This document shows, one piece after another, positions 25,563 to 33,847 of a stretch of DNA of 48,882 nucleotides. The notes below the pieces were generated by a model, which was not told where the DNA came from, did no database searches, and was given only the letters and a program-made list of their open reading frames with translations. A program made the translations under genes and the position numbers. Source of the DNA: Anaerolineales bacterium (GTDB taxonomy: Bacteria > Chloroflexota > Anaerolineae > Anaerolineales > Villigracilaceae); NCBI GenBank assembly GCA_013360875.1, contig JABWAU010000012.1:1-48882 (forward strand). Direction: 5' to 3'. Each line of letters starts with the position of its first letter. The stretch's first letter is position 1.

Positions 25563-26999
25563 ATGAACGTTGATTTTCACCTGAAGATATTCTCTCTCAT
25601 AGACCGCCGCATCACCATCAGCATGAGGATGATCCAGTACGGGATCATCCTGGCTGTCGTGTTGATCAGCGTCGCCGCCGCGTATTGGGGGTCCATGACG
25701 GTTCTAATGGCGCTGGCTGGCGCGGTGGCGGGGACGGCCGGTTTCCTTGCCCTGTTGCGATTTCCCAACCTGGGGTTCCTCCTGCTCTTCCTGGGTGGGA
25801 TGTTCGTCCCCTTCAAGGGACCGGGCGGATTCAACGCCTCCATCCTGACCCTGATCCTGATGATCGTCCTGTGGCTGATGGACATGTTCGTGGTCAGACG
25901 CAAATTCGAGTTCGTCAGGTCGCGTCCCATCCGCCCGGCGGGTTACATGCTGATCGTGTGCGTGGTCGCCTTTGCGATGGGACAGATCCCCTGGTTCATC
26001 TTCGCCAACCAGGCGCCCATTGACGCGCAGATCGGCGGGTTTGCCATCTACTTCTTCCTTGTCCTTACGATGATTATGACTGCCAACGTGATTCGGAGCA
26101 TCCGCTGGCTCAAGGTCATCGTGTGGACGTTCATCGGGCTGGGGTTCATCTACGTGCTGGGTCGCACCCTGCAGTTGGAAATCGTTGACCGCATTTACGC
26201 GCACGGCGTCTATGCCAACAGCATGTTCTGGATGTGGATGGTCACCCTGCCGTTGAGTCAGGCGATTTATAACAATCACCTGAGTCTGCGCTCGAAGGCT
26301 GTGTTGTATGGCATCGTCGCCCTGACATTTTTTGTTGCCCTCGTCCAGCAAAATGACTGGAAGTCGGGCTGGGTGCCGGCGGGGCTGGTGGCGGCGGTGC
26401 TGGTGGGATGGAAGTTCCGCAAGGTGTTGCCGTTCACCATTCCCTTTGTGCTGATGGTGGCGGCATATCTCGCGCAGGATTTGATTTCCACCGATGAATA
26501 CAGTTGGGGCACGCGCGTGGATGCCTGGCTGGTGGTGCTGGATATTGCCCGCGTCAGTCCGATCATCGGGCTGGGGTTCTCGAATTACTACTGGTACGCC
26601 AAGGTCTTTACCATACGCGGCTACCGTATCAGGTTCAATTCCCACAGCCAGTTCGTGGATATCATCGCCCAGACCGGCATCCTGGGTTTGATCTTCTTCT
26701 TGTGGATCCTTTTCGAGGTCGGGCGGCTGGCTTACAGGTTGATGAACCTGCTGCCGGAAGGTTTCCCGAAGGGATATGCCTATGGTGTTTTTGCCGGGGT
26801 GTTCGGCTCGCTGATGGCGGCGTTCCTGGTGGACTGGCTTTTGCCGTTCACCTATAACATCGGTCTGGACGGCGTGCGCGCCAGCGTTCTGCCGTGGATT
26901 TTCTTCGGTGGGTTGATCAGCCTCGAGCAGATCTACCTCGTGAACCAGAAGGCGGCTCCGGTCGATTCGAGGGAACAGGAACCGAGGCCCCTGAAATAG
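25563..26999 (+). CDS. O-antigen ligase/polymerase-like membrane protein
   Basis: A polytopic protein of 478 residues with about eleven hydrophobic segments. The long outward loop holds RIRFNSHSQFVDIIAQTGILG, whose His at about 360 matches the conserved His of the O-antigen ligase (Wzy_C) family in the pattern H-x-Q-F-x-D. It probably joins glycan units on the outer membrane face, as polymerase or ligase. It lacks the TPR tail of its homologue at 992. Start ATG 25563 is used; a TTG at 25542 would add seven residues with no ribosome-binding support. It closes the run of GT4 genes. A short gap of 55 bases separates it from the nucleotidyltransferase. Confidence 0.83.
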   Translation: MNVDFHLKIFSLIDRRITISMRMIQYGIILAVVLISVAAAYWGSMTVLMALAGAVAGTAGFLALLRFPNLGFLLLFLGGMFVPFKGPGGFNASILTLILMIVLWLMDMFVVRRKFEFVRSRPIRPAGYMLIVCVVAFAMGQIPWFIFANQAPIDAQIGGFAIYFFLVLTMIMTANVIRSIRWLKVIVWTFIGLGFIYVLGRTLQLEIVDRIYAHGVYANSMFWMWMVTLPLSQAIYNNHLSLRSKAVLYGIVALTFFVALVQQNDWKSGWVPAGLVAAVLVGWKFRKVLPFTIPFVLMVAAYLAQDLISTDEYSWGTRVDAWLVVLDIARVSPIIGLGFSNYYWYAKVFTIRGYRIRFNSHSQFVDIIAQTGILGLIFFLWILFEVGRLAYRLMNLLPEGFPKGYAYGVFAGVFGSLMAAFLVDWLLPFTYNIGLDGVRASVLPWIFFGGLISLEQIYLVNQKAAPVDSREQEPRPLK

Positions 27000-27054
27000 A
27001 TGCAGGGCAGGATTCCATCTTTCCTGCAAACACATACCAATTCAAAGAGAGGTC

Positions 27055-27810
27055 ATGATGGAGGAGTTGATTGGTTTGATCCCCGCTGCGGGGAAGGGCG
27101 TTCGGCTTGGTCTGCCATATCCGAAAGAGTTATATCCCGTTATTCGCAACAATCATTACAAACCCATTTCGCAGTTTGTAGTGGATAACCTCGTCAATGC
27201 AGGGTTGAAACACATTGTCTTTGTCATCAACGAGACCAAGCATCAGTTGATCGGCTATTTCGGCAACGGTATGCGCTTCGGGTGCGACATCAGTTATGTA
27301 GTGCAGGAGGTGGTGGAAGGCAAGACCAAATCCACATCGCCGGGGCTGGCGCACGCGCTCGATTCAGCGTATCACCTCGTGAAGGGCAAGACCGTTTTCT
27401 TCGGCATGGCAGATACGCTGATGAAGCCCAACGATATTTTCAAACGGGTCTATGAAGCCGCCTCGCCCGAGGACGATGTGCTGCTGGGTATGTTCACCAC
27501 CGACCGCCCCGAAAAATTCGGCATGGTGCGCATGGATGGAAACAATCGTGTGCTTGAAATCGTGGACAAGCCGAAGCAGACCGACCTGACGCAGATGTGG
27601 GGCTGTATCGTCTGGCGTCCGAAGTTCACCGAGTATTTGCACAAGTGCGTCTTCGAGGAGGGCATCTCCGATTTTGCGAAGATCATGAACGATGCCATCG
27701 CGCTGGGGATGAAGTTCAGGGGCGTGCACATGGAAAACGGCACGTACATTGACCTCGGCACCTACGACGAGATTGCCGACCTGGATCGGAAATATCGAGG
27801 GGAGGAGTAA
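27055..27810 (+). CDS. sugar-1-phosphate nucleotidyltransferase-like protein
   Basis: A protein of 251 residues with the nucleotidyltransferase fold of RmlA-type enzymes, which make NDP-sugars from sugar phosphates and NTPs. The N-terminal nucleotide-binding loop is LIPAAGKGVRLGLPYPKELY, with the expected PK lysine. An FFGMADTLMKP segment matches the metal-binding Asp region, and GTYIDLGTYDEIADL is the usual end. It is shorter than RmlA (about 290), lacking the C-terminal allosteric part. Start ATG 27055 follows AGAGAGG; ATG 27058 is next. The gene after it starts at the base following its stop. The sugar and nucleotide are not predictable. Confidence 0.87.
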   Translation: MMEELIGLIPAAGKGVRLGLPYPKELYPVIRNNHYKPISQFVVDNLVNAGLKHIVFVINETKHQLIGYFGNGMRFGCDISYVVQEVVEGKTKSTSPGLAHALDSAYHLVKGKTVFFGMADTLMKPNDIFKRVYEAASPEDDVLLGMFTTDRPEKFGMVRMDGNNRVLEIVDKPKQTDLTQMWGCIVWRPKFTEYLHKCVFEEGISDFAKIMNDAIALGMKFRGVHMENGTYIDLGTYDEIADLDRKYRGEE

Positions 27811-28767
27811 ATGTCTGAAACGGCAGCCCGGGTAAAAGTCGAGGAGAGAAGCGGCGAAGCAGTCGTGGATATGTCCGTTGTGCTGGTGTGCTGGAACAAC
27901 AAGGCATATCTCGATCCGTGTTTGAAATCGCTGTACGAGGGCGGGCTGAAGAGTTCGTTCGACGTGGTGGTGGTGGATAACGGCTCGACGGACGGCAGTC
28001 AGCAGATGCTGGCGGAGAAGTATCCGCAGGTGAAGTTGATTCAGAATGCGGGCAACGTGGGGCTGGGCAAGGCGAGCAATCAAGGCATCGAGGCGACGAA
28101 TGGGCGTTATGTGCTGTTGTTGAACAACGATACGATTGTGAACGGTCCCGCCCTGGATGTGCTGGTGGAGTATTTGGACGCTCACCCCGAGGCGGGCGCG
28201 GCGGCGGGAAAACTGCTCAACCCCGACGGCTCGTTCCAATCGGGTTACGCGCCGTTTTCGACTTTGCTCGAAGAATTTTTGATTGTGACACACATTGGCG
28301 AGAGGTTGTGGGCTGGTTATCCCTCGCACGGCGACTCGAACGAAATCAAGGAAACCGGCTGGATGAGTTCGGCGTGCCTGTTGGTGAGACGCGCGGCGCT
28401 CGATCAGGTGGGGTTGCTCGACGAGAGTTATTTCATCTACGGCGACGAAGCGGATTTGCAATACCGCCTCAACAAGGCGGGCTGGAAGGTGGTCTTTCTG
28501 CCGAATTCCTCCATCATTCACTTCGGCGGGCGGAGTATGGACCGCTGGAAGCGCCGCAAGATGGTCTATCGCGGCAAGATGATGTTCTACAAGAAGAATT
28601 ACGGTTTTTTCAAGACGTTCCTGCTGCGGGCGATGTTCTTTGTGATGAGTCTGTTGAAACTGCTGGTCTGGTGCGTGCTATTCTTTGTCCCCAGCCGCAA
28701 CGACCAGGCAAAAAAGGAACTGCGTTCGAACCTCGAAGTGATGGGGTTGTGCCTTAACTTGAAGTAG
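27811..28767 (+). CDS. family 2 glycosyltransferase, rhamnosyltransferase-like
   Basis: A protein of 318 residues. It has a GT-A fold with DMSVVLVCWNNKAYLDPCL, the DNGSTDGSQQML nucleotide loop, LLLNNDTIVNGP (the NND form of the metal motif), GWMSSACLLVRR and DESYFIYGDEADLQYRL, where Asp/Glu act as catalytic base. This pattern is that of WbbL/RfbF-type rhamnosyltransferases. The end has a hydrophobic segment (about 265-290) that may sit in the membrane. It starts right after the stop of the nucleotidyltransferase gene, so the two may act on the same sugar. A 107-base gap with an inverted repeat follows. Confidence 0.9.
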   Translation: MSETAARVKVEERSGEAVVDMSVVLVCWNNKAYLDPCLKSLYEGGLKSSFDVVVVDNGSTDGSQQMLAEKYPQVKLIQNAGNVGLGKASNQGIEATNGRYVLLLNNDTIVNGPALDVLVEYLDAHPEAGAAAGKLLNPDGSFQSGYAPFSTLLEEFLIVTHIGERLWAGYPSHGDSNEIKETGWMSSACLLVRRAALDQVGLLDESYFIYGDEADLQYRLNKAGWKVVFLPNSSIIHFGGRSMDRWKRRKMVYRGKMMFYKKNYGFFKTFLLRAMFFVMSLLKLLVWCVLFFVPSRNDQAKKELRSNLEVMGLCLNLK

Positions 28768-28775
28768 TGTTGTTT

Positions 28776-28867
28776 ATCCGCTAATCTTCGCCAATCTCCG
28801 CGAATTGCTTCAGGGTTTATCATTCAGATTTCGTGCAGATTTGCGTAGGTTGGCGGATGATTTTTTT
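28776..28867 (+). repeat. imperfect 21-base inverted repeat with decamer repeats and T7 run
   Basis: Bases 28776-28796 (ATCCGCTAATCTTCGCCAAT and one more) are complementary to 28838-28858 with about 17 of 21 pairs. The left arm runs into two decamer-like units (AATCTTCGCC, AATCTCCGCG). The right arm is followed by two bases and a run of seven T at 28861-28867. It lies between the GT2 gene and the next GT4 gene, ending a few bases before ATG 28875. It resembles dispersed intergenic repeats of Chloroflexota and also a loose terminator; which role applies is unknown. Confidence 0.5.
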
Positions 28868-28874
28868 GAATTCT

Positions 28875-30107
28875 ATGAACATTCTCTTTCTCACGCAAAT
28901 CGTTCCATACCCGCCCGATGCGGGTCCCAAGGTGAAGACGTATCACGTCATCCGTGCGTTGGCGGGGCAGGGACATTCTGTAACTCTCGTCTCGTTTGTC
29001 CGTCCAGAAGAGGTACCGCACCTGCCTGCCTTGAAAGAAATTTGCACAGCGGTTCATGCCGTACCGATTCGCAGGTCGAGAATTGCGGACGCCTTTTACA
29101 TGCTGAGAAGTTACCTCACGGGGCGACCGTTCCTCGTTGAGCGCGACGACCTTCGTCCGATGCAGGAGACGGTGAATCGGCTGGTTCGGGAAAACGACTT
29201 TCACTTCATCCATGCCGACCAGTTGACGATGGTGCAGTTCGCCGTCAGAGGGGCGGCGGCGGTTTCGGGCAAACAGCCCAAAGTCATTTTCGACGCGCAC
29301 AACGCCGTCTGGACCATCGTGGCGCGGATGAAAGATAACGCCCGCTGGTTCCTCAAACCCGTCCTTTCCGTCGAGGCGGCGCGTGTCAAACGCTACGAAG
29401 GCGGTCTCCTGCGAACGGTGGACCATGTCCTGGCAGTCACCGACATTGACCGCAGCCTGCTCGAAGAGGCGATGCACGTTTCCAATCATCATGCCGACCG
29501 CCCCGCCGCGCCCATCACCGTCATCCCGATTGCGGTGGATACGGAGAAACTCCAGCCCGTGCGGCGCAAGCCTGGCTCGAAGAACATCGTCACGCTCGGC
29601 ACTCTGCACTACCCGCCCAATGCCGACGGTATCCGCTGGTTCTTCAACGAGGTCTTCCCGCTGGTGCGCGAGCGTGCGCCAGACGCCACGCTGACCATCA
29701 TCGGCAAGAACCCGCCGGCGGATTTCAGCGAAGCGGCGGAGCGCAGCGCCGGCGCCATTCGAGTCACGGGCTATGTGGACGATCTTCGTCCGTACCTGGA
29801 GGAGAGCGCCCTGATGGTGGTCCCTGTGCGGGCGGGCGGCGGGATGCGTGTGCGCATTCTCGAAGCCTTTGCTTACGCCATGCCCGTTGTCACCACCACC
29901 GTCGGGCTGGAGGGAATCCACGCCACGCCTGATCAGGATGTCCTCGTGGCAGATACGCCCGCCGAATTTGCCAGCCGCACGGTGGAACTTCTTCATGATT
30001 TTTCCCTGCAAGACAAACTTGCCGCAAACGGCAGAACACTGGCAACGACGAAGTACGACTGGCAGGCGGTGTTATCCGCCATGCGCCCGATTTACGAGCA
30101 AGCGTAG
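28875..30107 (+). CDS. family 4 glycosyltransferase
   Basis: A GT-B enzyme of 410 residues of the same subgroup as the gene at 24363: start NILFLTQIVPYPPDAGPKVK, then IFDAHNAVWTIV, donor half IVTLGTLHYPPNADGIRWFF, and VPVRAGGGMRVRILEAFAYA in place of the EX7E consensus. The subgroup is common in exopolysaccharide clusters of gliding and filamentous bacteria. ATG 28875 is chosen because it gives the conserved N-terminus; the frame is open upstream to GTG 28833, inside an inverted repeat. The ribosome-binding site is weak, so initiation may be modest. The TAG stop lies in a hairpin with a GTAG foot. Confidence 0.9.
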   Translation: MNILFLTQIVPYPPDAGPKVKTYHVIRALAGQGHSVTLVSFVRPEEVPHLPALKEICTAVHAVPIRRSRIADAFYMLRSYLTGRPFLVERDDLRPMQETVNRLVRENDFHFIHADQLTMVQFAVRGAAAVSGKQPKVIFDAHNAVWTIVARMKDNARWFLKPVLSVEAARVKRYEGGLLRTVDHVLAVTDIDRSLLEEAMHVSNHHADRPAAPITVIPIAVDTEKLQPVRRKPGSKNIVTLGTLHYPPNADGIRWFFNEVFPLVRERAPDATLTIIGKNPPADFSEAAERSAGAIRVTGYVDDLRPYLEESALMVVPVRAGGGMRVRILEAFAYAMPVVTTTVGLEGIHATPDQDVLVADTPAEFASRTVELLHDFSLQDKLAANGRTLATTKYDWQAVLSAMRPIYEQA

Positions 30108-30132
30108 AAGACGTTCTCTAACGTCTCCTACG
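30103..30132 (+). repeat. GTAG-foot hairpin overlapping a stop codon
   Basis: AGACGTT 30109-30115, loop CTCT 30116-30119, AACGTCT 30120-30126, extended by CGTAG 30103-30107 pairing with CTACG 30128-30132 across one mismatch. The GTAG foot (30104-30107) supplies the TAG stop of the GT4 gene. It shares the CT-rich loop and GTAG foot with the hairpins at 35807 and 44634/44721. Confidence 0.6.
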
Positions 30133-30158
30133 GAACTCAGGTACGCACAAAAGGATTT

Positions 30159-31508
30159 ATGAGTAGAGAGAGTCAACCCCGCACATTCGCCATGTTTCTA
30201 AAGCGCATCAAAACCCAGCCTTTGGCATTCATCCTGTTCGTCTCTGTCGTCCTGCGAGTGGGTGCAGCGCTCCTCATGGGCACCCAGGTGGTGGAACTGC
30301 CGGGCATCTTCGACCAGGTTTCGTATCACAACCTTGCCATCCGCGTGCTGGGCGGGCATGGCTTCACCTTCGGCGAAATGTGGTGGCCCCTCACCCGCGC
30401 GGGCGAACCGACGGCGCACTGGTCGTTTCCGTACACCCTCTACCTTGTCGGCGTATATGCGCTCTTCGGCGTCCATCCGCTGGCGGGGCGCATCCTGCAA
30501 GCCGTCCTCGTCGGCGTTTTGCATCCCTTCATCACCTATCGCATCGGCGAAAAACTCTTCGGGCGAACTGTCGGTCTCATTGCCGCCGCCGTCGTCTCCA
30601 TCTATATCTACTACGTCTATTACGGCGCGGCGCTCATGACCGAACCGATCTACATCACCGCCATTCTCTTCAGCCTGTACTTCGCCATGCAGTTGGCGGA
30701 AAACGCCGATCGCAAACGGGACTTCGTCCTCGCCCTTGCGCTGGGAATCTCATTGGGACTGACCGTCACACTGCGGCAGGTCTTTCTGCTCTTCCTGCCG
30801 TTCCTCTTCCTGTGGATGTGGATCGCCCGCTTCCGACTCCGCCGAAACCTGCCTCTCCTCCCCACAGCCTTGACCTTCGCCCTGCTCTTTGCCTTCATCC
30901 TCCCCATCACCTTCTTCAATTACGCCCGCTTTCATCGCTTCGTGTTGCTCAACACCAATTCGGGATACGCCTTCTTCTGGGGCAACCATCCCCTCTACGG
31001 GACGAAGTTCATCCCCATCCTCTCCACGCCCGAATACCAGGCGATGATCCCCGAAGAAGTCCGTCACTTGGACGAGGCGGCTCTCGACAGTGAACTGCTC
31101 AAGAGGGGCATCCAGTTCGTCGTCCAGGACCCGAAGCGTTACGTCCTGTTGTCGCTCAGCCGTATCCCGCCGTACTTCATGTTCTGGTACTCATCCGACT
31201 CCAGCGCGCTGAGTAACCTCTCCCGCATCGGCAGTTTCGGAGTTTTCCTGCCGTTCATGCTGTACGGACTGGTGTTGGGCGTCCGCAGGAAGCCTTTCTG
31301 GCCGCTTGTGTTTTCTCCGCAGGGGCTTCTGCTCCTGTTTGCGCTGGTCTATTCGGGCGTGCACATCCTCACCTGGACGTTGATTCGCTACCGCCTGCCG
31401 GTGGATGCAGTCATGATTCCGTTCGCTGCGCTGGCATTGCACGACCTGTCACAGCGGCTTTCCGTGAAGTTCCCCCTCGTGCAGAGATTTATCAAGGCAG
31501 GAGAATAA
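30159..31508 (+). CDS. GT-C fold glycosyltransferase, PMT/ArnT-like
   Basis: An integral membrane protein of 449 residues with about eleven hydrophobic segments. It resembles GT39/GT83 (PMT_2, ArnT) enzymes, which use a polyprenyl-phosphate sugar donor on the outer face of the membrane. The first outward loop holds the acidic pair region (GIFDQVSYHNLAIRVLGGHG), where the Asp is the usual catalytic/metal residue in this superfamily; AHWSFPYTLYLVGVYALFGV follows, the family's conserved second loop. Acceptor and sugar are unknown. Start ATG 30159 follows an AAAGGAT site. It lies one base before deoB. A second GT-C protein is at 44847. Confidence 0.83.
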   Translation: MSRESQPRTFAMFLKRIKTQPLAFILFVSVVLRVGAALLMGTQVVELPGIFDQVSYHNLAIRVLGGHGFTFGEMWWPLTRAGEPTAHWSFPYTLYLVGVYALFGVHPLAGRILQAVLVGVLHPFITYRIGEKLFGRTVGLIAAAVVSIYIYYVYYGAALMTEPIYITAILFSLYFAMQLAENADRKRDFVLALALGISLGLTVTLRQVFLLFLPFLFLWMWIARFRLRRNLPLLPTALTFALLFAFILPITFFNYARFHRFVLLNTNSGYAFFWGNHPLYGTKFIPILSTPEYQAMIPEEVRHLDEAALDSELLKRGIQFVVQDPKRYVLLSLSRIPPYFMFWYSSDSSALSNLSRIGSFGVFLPFMLYGLVLGVRRKPFWPLVFSPQGLLLLFALVYSGVHILTWTLIRYRLPVDAVMIPFAALALHDLSQRLSVKFPLVQRFIKAGE

Positions 31509-31509
31509 G

Positions 31510-32685
31510 ATGACACTCAACCGTATGATCCTGATTGTGCTGGACGGCGTCGGCGCGGGCGAAGCGCCCGATGCGGCGGCGTATGGCGATGCGGGCAGCA
31601 ACTCGCTCGGCAACGTGGCGCGCGCCATCGGCGGCTTGAACGCCCCCCACATGTACGAACTCGGTTTGGGCAATATCACCGCCATTCAGGGCGTGCCGCC
31701 CAACCCCAACGCCAAAGGCGCATTCGGCAGATTCCAGCCGCGCTCGGCGGGCAAAGACACGGTCATCGGTCACTGGGAGATGATGGGCATCTACCTGCCC
31801 GTCGCTTTCCCCACCTACCCGAACGGCTTCCCGCCCGAAGTGCTGGACCCCTTCTGCAAGGCAATCGGGCGCGACGTGCTCGGCAACAAACCCGCCTCGG
31901 GCACCGAAATCCTCAAAGAACTGGGCGTCGAACACATGCAAACCGGCAAGCCCATCGTCTACACCTCCGCCGACAGCGTCTTTCAGATCGCCGCGCACGA
32001 GGAAATCATTCCGCTCGAAGAGTTGTACAAAATGTGCCAGATTGCCCGCGATATTCTGCAGGGCGAGCATGGCGTCGGGCGCGTGATTGCCCGTCCGTTC
32101 CTCGGCGACTCGCCCGAAACCTTCAAACGCACCACCCACCGCAGAGACTATCCGCGCAGCCCCGAATACCCCACCATGATGCAGAAACTCGTGGAGGCGG
32201 GGAAGGACGTGTACTCCGTCGGCAAGATTGACGACATCTTCAACCATCAGGGAATCACCAAAAAGAATCACGTGCTGACCAACAAGGAAAGCCTCGATGT
32301 CACACTCGACCTGCTGGAAGAGGACTTCACAGGCTTGCTCTTCGTCAACCTCATCGAGTTCGACATGATCTACGGTCACCGCAACGACCCGCGCGGGTAC
32401 GCCGACGCTCTCGAACAGTTCGACGCCTACCTCCCCGAAATCCACAAGCGCCTCAAGCCCGGCGACCTGGTCATCGTCACCGGCGATCACGGCGTGGACC
32501 CCACCACCCCCGGCACCGATCACTCGCGCGAATACGTCCCCCTGCTGGCGTTCGGACCGCGCATCAGGCACGGCGTGAACCTGGGCGACCGCGACACCCT
32601 CGCCGACATCGCCGGCACGCTCGCGGAAATCTTCTCACTTGCACCGCAGCCCATCGGCAAAAGTTTCTTGAAAGAGATTGTGTAA
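31510..32685 (+). CDS. deoB: phosphopentomutase
   Basis: A cytosolic enzyme of 391 residues that interconverts ribose (or deoxyribose) 1-phosphate and 5-phosphate, linking nucleoside salvage to the pentose phosphate pathway. It belongs to the alkaline-phosphatase superfamily and has the expected metal-site and nucleophile motifs: ILIVLDGVGAGEAPDA at the start, GKDTVIGHWEMMG (Thr nucleophile), YTSADSVFQIAAHE, and VTGDHGVDPTTPGTDHSRE near the end. Length is normal for DeoB. Its place within a glycan locus is odd: it has no evident part in polysaccharide making, but it lies in the same transcription unit-like run. Start ATG 31510 directly follows the GT-C stop. Confidence 0.95.
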   Translation: MTLNRMILIVLDGVGAGEAPDAAAYGDAGSNSLGNVARAIGGLNAPHMYELGLGNITAIQGVPPNPNAKGAFGRFQPRSAGKDTVIGHWEMMGIYLPVAFPTYPNGFPPEVLDPFCKAIGRDVLGNKPASGTEILKELGVEHMQTGKPIVYTSADSVFQIAAHEEIIPLEELYKMCQIARDILQGEHGVGRVIARPFLGDSPETFKRTTHRRDYPRSPEYPTMMQKLVEAGKDVYSVGKIDDIFNHQGITKKNHVLTNKESLDVTLDLLEEDFTGLLFVNLIEFDMIYGHRNDPRGYADALEQFDAYLPEIHKRLKPGDLVIVTGDHGVDPTTPGTDHSREYVPLLAFGPRIRHGVNLGDRDTLADIAGTLAEIFSLAPQPIGKSFLKEIV

Positions 32686-32710
32686 CCCTTTTTACAGGAT
32701 TTGTCCATCC

Positions 32711-33781
32711 ATGAAATTCGTCTCCGTCGTCGGCGCGCGCCCTGAATTTATTCAAGCCAGCCCGGTCAGCCGCGCGCTTCGCAAACACCATCACGAAATC
32801 CTCGTCCACACCGGTCAGCACTACGACTACCTCATGTCGCAGACCTTCTTCGACGAACTCGGCATCCCCGCCCCCGACTACAACCTCGAAGTCGGCTCCG
32901 GTTCCCACGCCTCACAAACCGCCGAAATCCTCGTTCGCTTCGAAGAAGTGCTCCTCAAAGAAAAGCCCGACTGCGTCATCGTGCGCGGCGACACCAATTC
33001 AACGCTGGCAGGCGCATTGGCGGCGAGCAAACTGCACATCCCTACCGTCCACATCGAAGCAGGCGAACGCAGTTTCGACCGCCGCATGCCCGAAGAAATC
33101 AACCGCCTCGTCGCCGACCGCATCGCCTCCGCCTTCTTCTGTGTTAGCCAGACCGCCGTGCGGCACCTCGCCAACGAAGGCATTACGAAGGATGTCTATT
33201 GGGTGGGCGACGTGATGCTCGACGCCAACCTTGCCAACCGTCCGCTTGCCCGCCGAAAATCCACGGTTCTGACTACGCTGGAACTTGCTCCCGGCTCCTA
33301 TGGCTTGGTCACCGTCCACCGCGCTGCCAACACCGACGACCCCGCGCGGCTGATGAACATCGTCACCGCCCTCAGCCAGGTCGGCGAGACGGTGATCTTC
33401 CCCGCCCACCCGCGCACGCGCAGCGCGTTGAGCAAACTGGACGTGCGCTTCGGTAAAAACATCCACCTCATCGAACCCGTCGGCTACTTCGACATGATGG
33501 TGCTGGAAGAGAATGCCAGGCTCATCGCCACCGATTCGGGCGGGGTCCAGCGCGAGGCGTACTTCATGCAAAAACCCTGCCTGACCCTGCGCGACGAAAC
33601 CGAATGGACCGAGACCGTCGAAGCGGGCTGGAACAAACTCGTCGGCGTGGACGTGGAGACCATCGTCCGCGAATGGAAGACCTTCACGCCGCCCGCCGAA
33701 CAGCCTCCCATCTTTGGCGATGGTCATGCCGGTGAGAAGATTGCGGAGATTTTGGGCAAGGTCTGTTTATCCATCAATTAG
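32711..33781 (+). CDS. wecB: UDP-N-acetylglucosamine 2-epimerase (non-hydrolysing)
   Basis: A cytosolic enzyme of 356 residues that converts UDP-GlcNAc to UDP-ManNAc, a precursor for many surface glycans. Family motifs are all seen: VVGARPEFIQASPV, HTGQHYDYLMSQTFFDELGI, VIVRGDTNSTLAGA, VHIEAGERSFDRRMPEE, LVTVHRAANTD and DSGGVQREAYFM. Asp of RGDTNS, the two Glu of EAGE and MPEE, and His of TVHR correspond to the catalytic residues of E. coli WecB. The usual EAGLR reads EAGERS here. A start at 32678 is rejected in favour of ATG 32711 with the conserved N-terminus. A homologue acting on a UDP-2,3-diacetamido sugar is possible. Confidence 0.93.
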   Translation: MKFVSVVGARPEFIQASPVSRALRKHHHEILVHTGQHYDYLMSQTFFDELGIPAPDYNLEVGSGSHASQTAEILVRFEEVLLKEKPDCVIVRGDTNSTLAGALAASKLHIPTVHIEAGERSFDRRMPEEINRLVADRIASAFFCVSQTAVRHLANEGITKDVYWVGDVMLDANLANRPLARRKSTVLTTLELAPGSYGLVTVHRAANTDDPARLMNIVTALSQVGETVIFPAHPRTRSALSKLDVRFGKNIHLIEPVGYFDMMVLEENARLIATDSGGVQREAYFMQKPCLTLRDETEWTETVEAGWNKLVGVDVETIVREWKTFTPPAEQPPIFGDGHAGEKIAEILGKVCLSIN

Positions 33782-33788
33782 CAACCGC

Positions 33789-33810
33789 GTCGGCGTAAGA
33801 GAACGCCGAC
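33789..33810 (-). repeat. palindrome with CT-rich loop after wecB
   Basis: GTCGGCGT 33789-33796, loop of six, ACGCCGAC 33803-33810; read on the minus strand the loop is TCTCTT. It resembles the CT-loop hairpins at 30109, 35186 and 35810 but lacks a GTAG foot (CGCA instead). It lies eight bases after the wecB stop. Confidence 0.5.
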
Positions 33811-33847
33811 TGCGCTAAAAAATTAAGAGAGCGAAAGCAAATTTGGC

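Noticed and set aside
28764-28767. GTAG at the end of the GT2 gene at 27811 as another hairpin foot
   Set aside because: No hairpin directly follows it. TAG stops preceded by G occur by chance, and several other genes here also end in TAG.
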